Shown one piece after another: positions 26,713 to 34,875 of a DNA stretch of 44,536 bases (within the stretch, counting starts at the first letter, position 1; each line of letters begins with the position of its first letter). The DNA is from Alphaproteobacteria bacterium (GTDB lineage Bacteria > Pseudomonadota > Alphaproteobacteria > UBA11222). The position numbers were made by a program, and so were the translations under genes. The notes beneath the pieces were generated by a model. The model was not told the DNA's origin and did no database searches. It saw only the letters and a list, made by a program, of their open reading frames with translations. The DNA is taken from contig SHWM01000014.1 in assembly GCA_009693835.1 (NCBI GenBank), forward strand, positions 1 to 44,536. Direction: 5' to 3'.

Positions 26713-27531
26713 ATGTGTCAGTGCGCCCACTGAAATCAGATCCACGCCAGTAGCGGCGATGGCCGCAACGGTTGTCAGATTTACATTGCCGGAGGCCTCG
26801 AGTATGACGCGTCCAGCCGTTATCCGCACGGCTTCGCGCAGCATGTCCGGGGGCATATTATCCAACAGGATGATGTCCGGTTTTTCCAGCAGGGCTTCTG
26901 CAAGCTGCGCCAGCGTATCCACCTCGACCTCGATCTTCACCATATGTCCGGCATGGGCGCGGGCACGTGCAATCGCCTGCCGCACGCCACCCGCCACGCC
27001 GATATGATTGTCCTTGATCAGCACCGCATCATCCAGCCCAAAGCGGTGATTGGCGCCGCCTCCAGCCCGAACGGCATATTTCTGCAACGCGCGCAGGCCG
27101 GGTATGGTTTTGCGGGTGCAGCAGATCCGCGCCTTGTGCCCCGCCGCCGCCGCCGCCATTCGCGCGGTGGCCGTGGCGACGCCGGATAGATGACCGAGAA
27201 AATTCAGGGCTGTGCGCTCCGCCGTCAGAACCCCGCGGGCAGGCCCCGCAATAGTGGCAATGACATTATCCGGGCTCAGTGCATCACCATCACGGAAAAA
27301 TTTTTCAACCTGCAGGCGGGGGTCCACCTGACGGAACACGGCCTCTGCAATGTCGATGCCGGCCAGCCGCCCGGCCTGGCGGGTGCGCAGGGTGACGCGC
27401 ACCGTGGCGGTCTCGGGGATGATACTGTCAGATGTGATATCGCCTGCCCGTCCCAGATCCTCAGCTAGCGCTGCCTGCACCAGCGCCATGTAGAGCAGGG
27501 GCGAGAGAGGTGTCAGATCTGGCGCATTCAT
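26665..27531 (-). CDS. nadC: Nicotinate-nucleotide pyrophosphorylase (carboxylating)
   Basis: Converts quinolinate and PRPP to nicotinate mononucleotide, last step of the nadABC branch. The 288-residue protein has the quinolinate and PRPP-binding blocks CCTRKTIPGLRALQKYAV, GGGANHRFGLDDAVLIKDNH and ILLDNMPPDMLREAV, and ends SVGALTHSSACLDLGLDF as usual. The start ATG overlaps the nadB stop as ATGA. The last 48 bp run antisense to the end of the glycosyl-1-phosphate transferase gene. Confidence 0.97.
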   Translation of the reverse strand: MNAPDLTPLSPLLYMALVQAALAEDLGRAGDITSDSIIPETATVRVTLRTRQAGRLAGIDIAEAVFRQVDPRLQVEKFFRDGDALSPDNVIATIAGPARGVLTAERTALNFLGHLSGVATATARMAAAAAGHKARICCTRKTIPGLRALQKYAVRAGGGANHRFGLDDAVLIKDNHIGVAGGVRQAIARARAHAGHMVKIEVEVDTLAQLAEALLEKPDIILLDNMPPDMLREAVRITAGRVILEASGNVNLTTVAAIAATGVDLISVGALTHSSACLDLGLDFDWAG

Positions 27532-29138
27532 GCCCGCACACGGGCTATCTGCGGCTCAACACCTGTGTGAAACGGATAAAGGAACGAGCGCCGCTGCTGG
27601 GCAGGATCAGTCTCCGGATAATCTTCGCGGTAATGGCCGCCCCGGCTTTCGCACCGCCGCAGCGCCGCGATGCACACCAGCCGCGCCGCCACCAGCATAT
27701 TGCAAACACGTGCCGAACGATTTCCCGCCTCGGCCAGCATACCGTCCAGTTCCCCAAGTGCCGCACGCAATCCCGCCTCATTACGCACCACACCCGCATG
27801 CAGGCTCATCAGTTCCCGAAGGCGTTGCACCAGCGGCGCGAGTTCGGGTGTGTCATAGGCCCAGAATTGGGCCCGAAATTGGGCCCGAAACTGCACCATG
27901 GCTGTTTCCACCGGAGCGGCAGGAGCGCTTTCATTCTGTGCGGCGATATCAAGCGCTGCACGCGCGCCAAACACCAGCCCTTCCAGCAAGGAATTGCTGG
28001 CCAGCCGGTTGGCGCCATGCAGGCCCGTAGCCGCTACCTCACCGCAGGCCCATAGGCCGGGAACCGACGTGCGGCCGTTGCTATCGGTCGCGACGCCGCC
28101 CATATGATAATGCGCGGCAGGGGCAACCGGGATTAAATCCGTAGACGGATTTATCCCGGCCTTCATGGCCAGCGCATACACAGTGGGAAATCGCTGTGCG
28201 AACGTATCGCCCAGGGCCGCGCGGCAATCCAGAAACACCTTATGGCCATCGCGCATTTGCCGCCAGATGGCGCGGGCCACCACATCGCGCGGGGCCAGTT
28301 CGGCTGCGGCATGTTCGCGCCGCATGAAACGGTCACCCAATTCATTGACCAGCACCGCGCCTTCACCGCGCAGCGCTTCGGAAGCAAGCGGCGCGGGCGC
28401 CAGGCCAATATCCATGGCCGTCGGGTGAAACTGCACAAATTCCAGATCAGATAACCGCGCGCCGGCCTTGGCAGCCATTGCCAGACCTGCGCCGGTGCAG
28501 CCCGGGGGATTGGTCGTTACAGCATACAGTCCCCCAATGCCGCCGGTGGCCAGCACCACAGCAGGCACCCGCAAATATAACGGGCCATCACCGGTGTCAT
28601 CTATCGCGCGCGCGATCACGCCGCAGACGCGCCCCTGGCTTGTCATCAATTCTTCTGCCGCGACATTTTCCACGACAGTAATTGACGGGCACGTTTGTAC
28701 AGCTGCGATAAGGGCGCGCATCAGGCCCGCGCCGGTTCCATCACCGCCTATATGCACAATCCGGTTGACCGAATGCGCCGCCTCGCGCCCCAGCGCCAGC
28801 TCCCCGCCGGGGGTGCGGTCAAATAGCGCGCCCATGGCGATCATATCTTCAATACATCCCGGCGCTTCACTTGTGGCCAGCGCCACGATCGCGGCGTCAG
28901 CTATGCCAGCTGCAGCGCACAGCGTGTCTGATGCATGTTGTTGCGGACTGTCGCCTGGCGCCATGGCGGCGGAAATGCCCCCCTGCGCCCATCCCGTTGA
29001 AGCGCCCGAACCCAGCGGCGCATTGAGCAGCAGAACAACCGGACGCGGCGCCAGCTTCAGTGCGGCAGTCAGTCCCGCTATGCCGCCGCCAATGATGATG
29101 GCACTAGCTGAACGCATGGCTGGATCGTGGCTCCGCAT
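27528..29138 (-). CDS. nadB: L-aspartate oxidase
   Basis: FAD enzyme that oxidises L-aspartate to iminoaspartate, first step of de novo NAD synthesis. The 536-residue protein shows IIIGGGIAGLTAALKL (FAD dinucleotide site), GASTGWAQGGISAA, HSVNRIVHIGGDGTG, FVQFHPTAMD, AAHYHMGGVATDSNGRT and GLHGANRLASNSLLEGLVFG, all family signatures. Length is normal. A perfect in-frame 12-bp tandem repeat codes for FRAQ-FRAQ in the linker before the C-terminal helical domain. It overlaps nadC by 4 bp and follows nadA by 12 bp. Confidence 0.97.
   Translation of the reverse strand: MRSHDPAMRSASAIIIGGGIAGLTAALKLAPRPVVLLLNAPLGSGASTGWAQGGISAAMAPGDSPQQHASDTLCAAAGIADAAIVALATSEAPGCIEDMIAMGALFDRTPGGELALGREAAHSVNRIVHIGGDGTGAGLMRALIAAVQTCPSITVVENVAAEELMTSQGRVCGVIARAIDDTGDGPLYLRVPAVVLATGGIGGLYAVTTNPPGCTGAGLAMAAKAGARLSDLEFVQFHPTAMDIGLAPAPLASEALRGEGAVLVNELGDRFMRREHAAAELAPRDVVARAIWRQMRDGHKVFLDCRAALGDTFAQRFPTVYALAMKAGINPSTDLIPVAPAAHYHMGGVATDSNGRTSVPGLWACGEVAATGLHGANRLASNSLLEGLVFGARAALDIAAQNESAPAAPVETAMVQFRAQFRAQFWAYDTPELAPLVQRLRELMSLHAGVVRNEAGLRAALGELDGMLAEAGNRSARVCNMLVAARLVCIAALRRCESRGGHYREDYPETDPAQQRRSFLYPFHTGVEPQIARVRA
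27866..27889. repeat. Tandem 12-bp repeat inside nadB
   Basis: ATTGGGCCCGAA is repeated perfectly twice (27866-27877, 27878-27889), adding FRAQ-FRAQ to the protein. A third, degenerate unit adjoins it (FWAY). The unit is a multiple of three, so copy-number changes keep the frame. Confidence 0.8.
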
Positions 29139-29150
29139 GTCTGATGCCGC

Positions 29151-30263
29151 CTAAACGGACGCCAGTTCGCGTGGCCCGCCGACGATTTCCGCCTTTCGCA
29201 AATTACCCGGGCCACCCTGCCATTGTGCGGAACCGGCGGCAGGCTGCCCCAGCGCCAGCATGCGCTCTACTGCCTGCCGCGCGCGTGGCGCGATCGCGGC
29301 ATCAATTTCCACCGCATGCCGCATATCCCGCAGACTGTGCAAAATTTTTGGCAGCGAGATTTTTTTCATATAGGGACACAGATTGCAGGGCCGGATGAAT
29401 TCAACATTGGGCAGTTCGGCCGCGACATTATCGCTCATCGAACATTCGGTGATCATCACCACTTTCGGCGGCTGTACGCGGTGGACATAGCCAATCATCC
29501 CCGCGGTGGACCCGGCATAATCCGCTTCATCCAGCACATCGGGCGGGCATTCGGGATGCGCCAGCACGATAATGCCGGGATTGGCCTCGCGGTATTCGCG
29601 GATTTCCTTGGCGGTGAATCGCTCATGCACAATACAGCGCCCGCGCCAGGTCAGGATTTTCACACTGGTCTGGCGCGCGACATTCTGGGCCAGATATTGA
29701 TCGGGCAGAAACAGCACCCTGTCCGTTCCAAGGGATTCCACCACCTGCAGCGCATTTGAAGACGTGCAGCAAATATCGGTTTCCGCCTTGACGTCCGCAC
29801 TGGTGTTGACATAGGTCACCACGGGCACACCGGGAAAAGCCTGTTTCAGCAGACGCACATCCGCGCCGGTAATCGATTCCGAAAGCGAACATCCCGCCGA
29901 CAGGTCAGGAATAAGCACCGTCTTTTCCGGGTTCAGCAGCTTGGCTGTTTCGGCCATAAAATGCACACCACACAGCACAATGACATCAGCGTCGGCCCTG
30001 GCCGCCTCGCGCGCCAGCGCCAGGCTGTCGCCGGCAATGTCCGCCACGCCGTGATAGATTTCGGGTGTCATATAATTATGCGCCAGGACGATGGCTTTTT
30101 TCTGTACCTTCAGTTCATTGATGGCGTGGATATAGGGGGCAAAAAACTGCCACTCGATTTCAGGAATGACATGGCGTACCCGGTCATAGACCGCTGCGGT
30201 GGCGCGGGCCACTGCCGGTGAATATTCAAGCCCGTCCTGGGCCAGTTCCGCAGCGCTATTCAT
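29151..30263 (-). CDS. nadA: Quinolinate synthase NadA
   Basis: [4Fe-4S] enzyme that condenses iminoaspartate with dihydroxyacetone phosphate to quinolinate. The 370-residue protein has the three cluster cysteines in expected contexts: [23 protein letters not shown] and [13 protein letters not shown]. Substrate motifs AHNYMTPEI and [21 protein letters not shown] are present. ATG 30263 has an AGGAG ribosome site. It is first of nadA-nadB-nadC. Two dyads upstream (30302-30320, 30362-30380) and a NadQ-like gene at 32527-33531 suggest repression when NAD is sufficient. Confidence 0.97.
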   Translation of the reverse strand: MNSAAELAQDGLEYSPAVARATAAVYDRVRHVIPEIEWQFFAPYIHAINELKVQKKAIVLAHNYMTPEIYHGVADIAGDSLALAREAARADADVIVLCGVHFMAETAKLLNPEKTVLIPDLSAGCSLSESITGADVRLLKQAFPGVPVVTYVNTSADVKAETDICCTSSNALQVVESLGTDRVLFLPDQYLAQNVARQTSVKILTWRGRCIVHERFTAKEIREYREANPGIIVLAHPECPPDVLDEADYAGSTAGMIGYVHRVQPPKVVMITECSMSDNVAAELPNVEFIRPCNLCPYMKKISLPKILHSLRDMRHAVEIDAAIAPRARQAVERMLALGQPAAGSAQWQGGPGNLRKAEIVGGPRELASV

Positions 30264-30301
30264 GGGTCATCTCCTGCGCTTTCCTGTTACCTTCTTATTA
30301 T

Positions 30302-30320
30302 TATACTCTAAATGAGCATA
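30302..30320 (-). promoter_or_regulatory. Operator-like dyad 1 upstream of nadA
   Basis: TATACTC-TAAAT-GAGCATA is a 19-bp imperfect dyad. On the minus strand it overlaps a perfect TATAAT (30305-30300) located 37 bp before the nadA ATG, so a bound repressor would block that -10 box. No good -35 is seen 16-18 bp upstream of it. The half-site GAGCATA recurs in dyad 2 with the same spacing. Probable binding site of the NadQ-like regulator (inference). Confidence 0.6.
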
Positions 30321-30330
30321 AATGGGGCTT

Positions 30331-30355
30331 AAAAAAACACCGGACCTGTGCCGGT
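30331..30355 (-). terminator. Terminator-like hairpin between the nadA dyads
   Basis: On the minus strand ACCGG pairs with CCGGT around a 7-base loop, followed by G and seven T (30337-30331). The stem has only five pairs. It could end transcription coming from the RTX gene, or act early in a leader transcript started at the upstream promoter. Confidence 0.5.
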
Positions 30356-30361
30356 TGCCAA

Positions 30362-30380
30362 TATGCTATATGTGAGCATT
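30362..30380 (-). promoter_or_regulatory. Operator-like dyad 2 upstream of nadA
   Basis: TATGCTA-TATGT-GAGCATT is a 19-bp dyad with the same half-site and spacing as dyad 1; the centres are 60 bp apart, about six helical turns. It lies within the spacer and -10 region of the promoter at 30365-30392. Confidence 0.6.
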
Positions 30381-30392
30381 TAGACGAGTCAA
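30365..30392 (-). promoter_or_regulatory. Candidate sigma-70-type promoter for nadABC
   Basis: On the minus strand TTGACT (30392-30387) is followed after 16 bp by TATAGC (30370-30365). Dyad 2 overlaps it. Initiation would be near 30358, just before the terminator-like hairpin. Confidence 0.45.
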
Positions 30393-30449
30393 CCACTAAT
30401 ATTTTTTTATCATTTCAGCGCGGTACAAAAGTGGGCACAAACGGAACTC

Positions 30450-30701
30450 TTATACAAACCAAATGCCGTCGGTGATCAACGAGTGAACACTATTGTAATT
30501 TTCTTCAGAAATTGCAAAGGAGGCAAGCAGGTTGGAACGTGAGTAGCCGCTGTTTAACTGGCCCAGCCAGTAATTAGCACCTCCCTGATCTGATGTCCTG
30601 TCTAGGACATTTTGATAAATCAGATTCAGAAACGCAGCGTTGCTGAGGTTCGTTCCATAAGTCGAGATAAATTCCGGAGAGTTGACAAAACTCGCCGCCA
30701 C
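30450..30701 (-). CDS. DUF4214 C-terminal fragment of the RTX/FG-GAP protein (frameshifted)
   Basis: Continuation, in the -1-type frame, of the protein encoded at 30701-32449. It carries the end of one DUF4214 unit (VAASFVNSPEFISTYG) and a second unit (FLNLIYQNVLDRTSDQGG, YWLGQLNSGYSRSNLLASFA, then SEEN). DUF4214 modules sit at the C-terminus of secreted, often RTX-type, proteins. It has no credible start of its own; joined to the upstream frame it gives a protein of about 665 residues. Lower GC and different codon use from the nad genes on one side and the regulator on the other. Confidence 0.75.
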   Translation of the reverse strand: MAASFVNSPEFISTYGTNLSNAAFLNLIYQNVLDRTSDQGGANYWLGQLNSGYSRSNLLASFAISEENYNSVHSLITDGIWFV

Positions 30702-32449
30702 TACAGCCCCAAAATCCTGGCCCGGTCAAGTTCGCGTATCCAATACCCTAGGCCAACAACATCTGGCACGCGATCAAATGCCGCCCGATAAATCAGATAA
30801 CCCCTGCCCGCATTGTCAATAGGCGTATTATCAAAGGCGAGAACGCCGTTGCTAAAACCGAACCGCTCGACACCGATCAGCGTATTCATCCCATCACGGC
30901 CTGCCATACCATCGGTCAACACTCTACCACCAGTGCTATTTGCTATCGAGTAGTTGGCTCTATCGCCACTGTATAGGGAAGTGTCGATGCCGATACCACC
31001 GTCGATGACGTCGTCGCCCACGCCACCAGTAAGAGTATCGTTTCCAGCGCCACCCGAGAGAGTATCGTTTCCCCCGCCACCTGCAAGTCGATCTGGAACG
31101 GAACCGCCTGTTCGTGTGACCGGCGAAGCCCCTTCGGCCAACGAGGAGGCGGTTGCCGGATAAGGGGCCGTGGCCAGAATGACATCGACGGCGAGTTTGC
31201 CGGTGAGCCGATTGTTGAACGTACGAACAAAACTCCAGCCCTGATCGGTCTTGAATTGTGACGTGGAAAATTCGATAAGATGGCCTTGGCTGTTTTCGAC
31301 AAAATCACCTGCCTTCAGTGTGGTGAACCGCCCCGCGTCATCGTTCAGCCACACCACCGGCCTCGTAGGAGAAAATGGTTCGTGCCGCTTTGTCATCACC
31401 AAGTCGGGCGCACCATCAGCATTGTAATCGAGCACACTGATGTACGGGCTCCACACCTCTCCCGGAGCGCTATTGGAGCGATCTGCTTCGACGAGCCGCT
31501 GCGTCGTTTCATCGACGAAGATGTGATTGCCTTTATTGATAAGAATTTGCATCTTCCAGCCATTGTACATACGAGAAGTGCCGAGCAATAGCAGGTCCGT
31601 CAATCCGTCACCATTCACATCGGTCGCTTGGACGTCTACGGTTGCCGTGGCGGCGCCGAAAACGGCATTAAGTGGCAACGCGGTGGAAGAATTGGCTGTG
31701 AATATTCCGGCTTGATTCCACAATATAAGCGAATGCGGTTTACTGGGAATATCACCTTCATTACCTAGAATAAGTTCCGGATAGCCGTCATTATCCAAGT
31801 CGAATAACTTTGCACTTGTTGCCTTCATTACGTTCAGGGCCAACAACTCACCTATCCCCGATGGGAGACGGGTGAGATCGACGGTGAAATTGCCGCGTCC
31901 GTCATTGACAAGGATGTATGGTGCAATTCGCGCCTGACCGGCTGTGTTACCAACGTAGATGTCCAAGTCCCCATCTTTGTCGATGTCCCCTGCCGTAACG
32001 CTGTGCGAAAAATCGAGCCACTGCGGCAGGCTAGAAGTTGCATCGCGCCAGCTTCCATCCGGATTTGACAGATACAGGCGATTCTGTTCGCCAGGGAACG
32101 GAGCCGCGTCCCAGCCATGCGAAACCACAAACACATCATTGCGGCCATCACCGTTGAAATCAGCAAATGCAATTTCACGGGGATGAACGGTGTTGAGCGT
32201 CTGCCAAGGAAATACGGATTGGGGCACGAGAGTGAAGCCGCCCAGGCCATCACCGAACGCCACCCGCCCGGGCTGAGCCGTATTGTCTTGGGGAGGGACG
32301 GACAAGCCCGTAATAAACAAGTCGTCCTTGCCGTCTCCATTCAGATCAACAGCGTATACTTGACCAATATGGCGCGACACATAACTAGTATCCAACGTCT
32401 GGGCAGGCAGGATTGAGAAGAATCCGGACAGTCTCGTCACCGATGCCAC
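30701..32449 (-). CDS. FG-GAP/VCBS-repeat protein with RTX nonapeptides and DUF4214 (3' frameshift)
   Basis: Large extracellular-type calcium-binding protein, 582 residues to the TAG at 30701. At least six DxNxDGxxD-type loops of FG-GAP/VCBS repeats are seen (DLNGDGKDD, DFNGDGRND, DIDKDGDLD, DLDNDGYPE, DVNGDGLTD, DYNADGAPD) across residues 35-370. Four RTX nonapeptides follow (GGGGNDTLS, GGAGNDTLT, GGVGDDVID, GGIGIDTSL), then a serralysin-like segment ending LIGVERFGFSNGVLAFD and the start of DUF4214. No Sec signal is seen; RTX repeats imply type I secretion, but no exporter is in the window. Start GTG 32449 is weak (stop codon three codons upstream, no clear ribosome site). The frame breaks at a TTTTGGGG run. 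Confidence 0.82.
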   Translation of the reverse strand: MASVTRLSGFFSILPAQTLDTSYVSRHIGQVYAVDLNGDGKDDLFITGLSVPPQDNTAQPGRVAFGDGLGGFTLVPQSVFPWQTLNTVHPREIAFADFNGDGRNDVFVVSHGWDAAPFPGEQNRLYLSNPDGSWRDATSSLPQWLDFSHSVTAGDIDKDGDLDIYVGNTAGQARIAPYILVNDGRGNFTVDLTRLPSGIGELLALNVMKATSAKLFDLDNDGYPELILGNEGDIPSKPHSLILWNQAGIFTANSSTALPLNAVFGAATATVDVQATDVNGDGLTDLLLLGTSRMYNGWKMQILINKGNHIFVDETTQRLVEADRSNSAPGEVWSPYISVLDYNADGAPDLVMTKRHEPFSPTRPVVWLNDDAGRFTTLKAGDFVENSQGHLIEFSTSQFKTDQGWSFVRTFNNRLTGKLAVDVILATAPYPATASSLAEGASPVTRTGGSVPDRLAGGGGNDTLSGGAGNDTLTGGVGDDVIDGGIGIDTSLYSGDRANYSIANSTGGRVLTDGMAGRDGMNTLIGVERFGFSNGVLAFDNTPIDNAGRGYLIYRAAFDRVPDVVGLGYWIRELDRARILGL

Positions 32450-32526
32450 CGATGATCAATCGTGTTAGACTTGATGGGCTCTCTTTAAGGCTAAACATAG
32501 ATATTTCAGACTGCCTAACAAATGTT

Positions 32527-33531
32527 TCAGCGCGGCGAGGAGATACGCACCCCGGCCGCCAGCCGTTCACGCAGCACCTCGTGGCGGAAGCGGAACAGGG
32601 CGGCGGGCCTGCCCCTTTGCTGCGGCTGAATTTCGCCCGTGGGTTCCACGATGCGGCTTTTTTCAACCAGGCGGCGGAAATTCTGTTTGTGCAGCCGTGC
32701 GCCCAGAATGGCTTCCACGGTGCGTTGCAACTGAAAAAGGCTGAAAGTATCGGGCATCAGGTCAAACACCACGGGGCGATATTTCAGCTTGGCACGCAGA
32801 CGCCCCATGGCGGTGGCCAGTATGCGGCGATGATCTGACATCATTGGACTGCCCAGCGGAGGCGCGTCTCGAGTCTTTGCGGTGTTCGAGGTTTCACGCT
32901 GCGCCTCGACCACAAGGCCTGCTTCATAGAGCAGTTCAAAGCGCTCCAGTACAATTTCCTCATCCCAGTTGGCGCCATCCAGCGCGAAGCAGATGCTCGC
33001 CCGGTCCCGGCGCTGACGCTGCTCTGTGCCACCTGATGCGGCCCGTACCCAGGTGCGCAACAGTGGCGCTATCAATTTGTCAATCATGGGGGGGCGCTGC
33101 TGGCGCCAGTCTTCCCATGGAAAATAGTCATACCAGGACCGCCAGGCCGCATTGTCCGGCGTTGATATTTCCGCTTCGTGCGTCAGCGCCAGATAGCCGA
33201 CCGAGATCACCCGCGGCCCGCCGTCGCGTTCGCGCGGATGGCGGCCACTGTCTCCAAAAGTATAGAGCTGCTCGACATAACCGAGCGTCGCACCAATGCG
33301 GCTGGTGACCGTTTCGCGCAGCCCCCGCTCCAGCGTACGATGACGCACAGCATCAAACGGGCCGGAAGGCAGGGCATCCCCCGCCACGTCAAAGCCGCGC
33401 GCCACGGTGCGCGCCTCCGCCTCATCCAGCACCGGGCCGTGCCGCACCAGCACCAGCGGCCGATCCTCCGTAACCGCAACGATTACCGCGCCCAGATCGA
33501 TGATCATGCCGGTTATTTGGGGGGTGGTCAC
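32527..33531 (-). CDS. nadQ: NadQ-like NAD-biosynthesis transcriptional regulator (degenerate Nudix plus winged helix)
   Basis: 334-residue protein with an N-terminal Nudix-like domain and a C-terminal winged-helix part. The N-terminal half has VIVAVTEDRPLVLVRH and a degenerate Nudix box around RGLRETVTSRIGATLGYVEQ in which the catalytic glutamates are largely lost. The C-terminal 90 residues (KYRPVVFDLMPDTFSLFQLQ, then EAILGARLHKQNFRRLVE and RGRPAALFRFR) match the DNA-binding end of NrtR/NadQ proteins. The alphaproteobacterial NadQ group (COG4111, from memory) is assigned to nadABC repression. Its location next to the nadABC region and the paired dyads before nadA support this. ATGA overlap with the phosphatase upstream. 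Confidence 0.75.
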   Translation of the reverse strand: MTTPQITGMIIDLGAVIVAVTEDRPLVLVRHGPVLDEAEARTVARGFDVAGDALPSGPFDAVRHRTLERGLRETVTSRIGATLGYVEQLYTFGDSGRHPRERDGGPRVISVGYLALTHEAEISTPDNAAWRSWYDYFPWEDWRQQRPPMIDKLIAPLLRTWVRAASGGTEQRQRRDRASICFALDGANWDEEIVLERFELLYEAGLVVEAQRETSNTAKTRDAPPLGSPMMSDHRRILATAMGRLRAKLKYRPVVFDLMPDTFSLFQLQRTVEAILGARLHKQNFRRLVEKSRIVEPTGEIQPQQRGRPAALFRFRHEVLRERLAAGVRISSPR

Positions 33532-34055
33532 AGCAGAACGCCACCTTCTATCTTTGCCGGCATAGAAAAAAGGGTGCCTTCCACATCAAATTCACCGGGC
33601 CCCATTTGTGCCACCGCCTCGATCATGCGGCCACGGCGGCCCATCAGCGCATCTGCCAGCGCCACCAGGCGGCGATTGGGTTGTGCATGGCGCGCGGCGG
33701 CGCGCATTAACTGTGCAGCCTGCAATTCCTGCCCCTCATTGAGATGGCACAACACAATATAGGCCGTGGCGGTGGACCGGCTGATCCCGGCCCAGCAATG
33801 GATCAGCATCGGCGCGAGCCGGTCCCAGCCATCGGCAAAATCAAGGATCTCCCGGATATGCGATTCGTCTGGCGGGATCAGCCCGTCGCGTGGTTCGGCG
33901 ATGTCATTCACGCCAAGCCGCAAATGCCGGTCGCGGTGCAGGGAAGGCGGCGTCTCGATCATGCTTTTGGGGTCCAGCAAAGATACCAGATGCGACGGCG
34001 ACAGATGTTTGATGGTGGCATTCAACTGACTGAGCGGACAGACATAGATCATCAC
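33528..34055 (-). CDS. Tyrosine-phosphatase-like (dual-specificity type) protein
   Basis: 175-residue cysteine phosphatase. The signature CX5R loop reads HCWAGISRSTA, with C87 and R93; the general-acid region is probably VNDIAEPRDG. Compact length and lack of a signal peptide suggest a cytoplasmic protein. Alphaproteobacteria carry this gene as a conserved protein of unknown substrate; protein-tyrosine or phosphoinositide activity is not settled by sequence. It overlaps the NadQ-like gene by 4 bp (ATGA), so both are translated from one message. Confidence 0.87.
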   Translation of the reverse strand: MMIYVCPLSQLNATIKHLSPSHLVSLLDPKSMIETPPSLHRDRHLRLGVNDIAEPRDGLIPPDESHIREILDFADGWDRLAPMLIHCWAGISRSTATAYIVLCHLNEGQELQAAQLMRAAARHAQPNRRLVALADALMGRRGRMIEAVAQMGPGEFDVEGTLFSMPAKIEGGVLL

Positions 34056-34096
34056 AATTACCCTGAGGGGCCTGAACAGGCCTTTGTTACAAAAAA

Positions 34097-34696
34097 CTAT
34101 GACAGTATGCGAAAGCGTTCAAGAAACGCCCGCTTGGCGCGGCTGGGCGACAGCTGGCGGATGACGGGGACCACAATATGGCGCGGGCGTTCAAATATCC
34201 GCCCGGCCTCCGCCACGTCAAAACCCGCCACCGTGATCGCCTCGAAATAAGCGCTGGCGCGATCGGCGCGCTTGATGTCGCGCGCGATAGCGGCTGGCAA
34301 CAGCGCCGGTATGCCAAAACGCAGACGAATCGCGTGGTCGAGCCGCTGTTCCAGCGCCTTGTAATCCGCGCCGACGGCCGCCTTGAACGGGCTGATCAGA
34401 TCGCCCACGACATATTCAGCCGCATCATGCAACAGCGCCGCCAGACGCCAGCGCTGTTCGGAACGCGGCTGCAAATGGTCATACACCGCCAGAACCAGCA
34501 GGGAATGCTGCGCGACGCTAAATGGCCAGGCGCCGGTGGTTTGGCCGTTCCAGCGCGCAACACGCGACAGGCCGTGCGCGATGTCCTCAATTTCGATATC
34601 GAGGGGCGACGGGTCAAGCAGGTCCAGCCGCCGCCCACTCAGCATACGCTGCCAGGCCCTTGCAGATTTGTCTTTTCCAGCCTTCGGAATTTTCAT
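34097..34696 (-). CDS. HD-domain hydrolase (YfbR/5'-nucleotidase-like)
   Basis: 199-residue HD-superfamily metal-dependent phosphohydrolase. The metal ligands appear as H64 (FSVAQHSLLV), then the HD pair H90-D91 in LLHDAAEYVVGDL, and a downstream Asp in IKRADRASAYFEA. The family includes deoxynucleoside 5'-monophosphatases such as YfbR, but this longer alphaproteobacterial group is uncharacterised. The start ATG 34696 has no clear ribosome site. It is upstream of the phosphatase by about 41 bp on the same strand. Confidence 0.87.
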   Translation of the reverse strand: MKIPKAGKDKSARAWQRMLSGRRLDLLDPSPLDIEIEDIAHGLSRVARWNGQTTGAWPFSVAQHSLLVLAVYDHLQPRSEQRWRLAALLHDAAEYVVGDLISPFKAAVGADYKALEQRLDHAIRLRFGIPALLPAAIARDIKRADRASAYFEAITVAGFDVAEAGRIFERPRHIVVPVIRQLSPSRAKRAFLERFRILS

Positions 34697-34731
34697 AAGT
34701 ATAACATCAGAAATATTTATAAATTAAAAGA

Positions 34732-34758
34732 ATATATTTCTAAATATTAGAAATATAT
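34732..34758. promoter_or_regulatory. AT-rich dyad between HD hydrolase and PAS_5 gene
   Basis: ATATATTTCT (34732-34741) and AGAAATATAT (34749-34758) are perfect inverted 10-bp arms with a 7-bp spacer. A third AGAAATAT half-site lies at 34709-34716. The dyad sits in the gap between two divergent genes and looks like a repressor or nucleoid-protein site. The surrounding 120 bp are strikingly AT-rich. Confidence 0.5.
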
Positions 34759-34875
34759 CGATCCATGTTCCAATTATGGCTAAATTAAGTCATGTAAAAC
34801 CCTTGGTTTCTGCAACATTTGAACATTGAACCCACGGAAATAATCCATATGTCTCTGATCATAGGGGAAAGGCAT

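Noticed and set aside
34036..34092. GC hairpin GGCCTG/CAGGCC between the HD and phosphatase genes as a terminator
   Set aside because: The T-rich side faces the plus strand, where no gene ends; both neighbours are on the minus strand.
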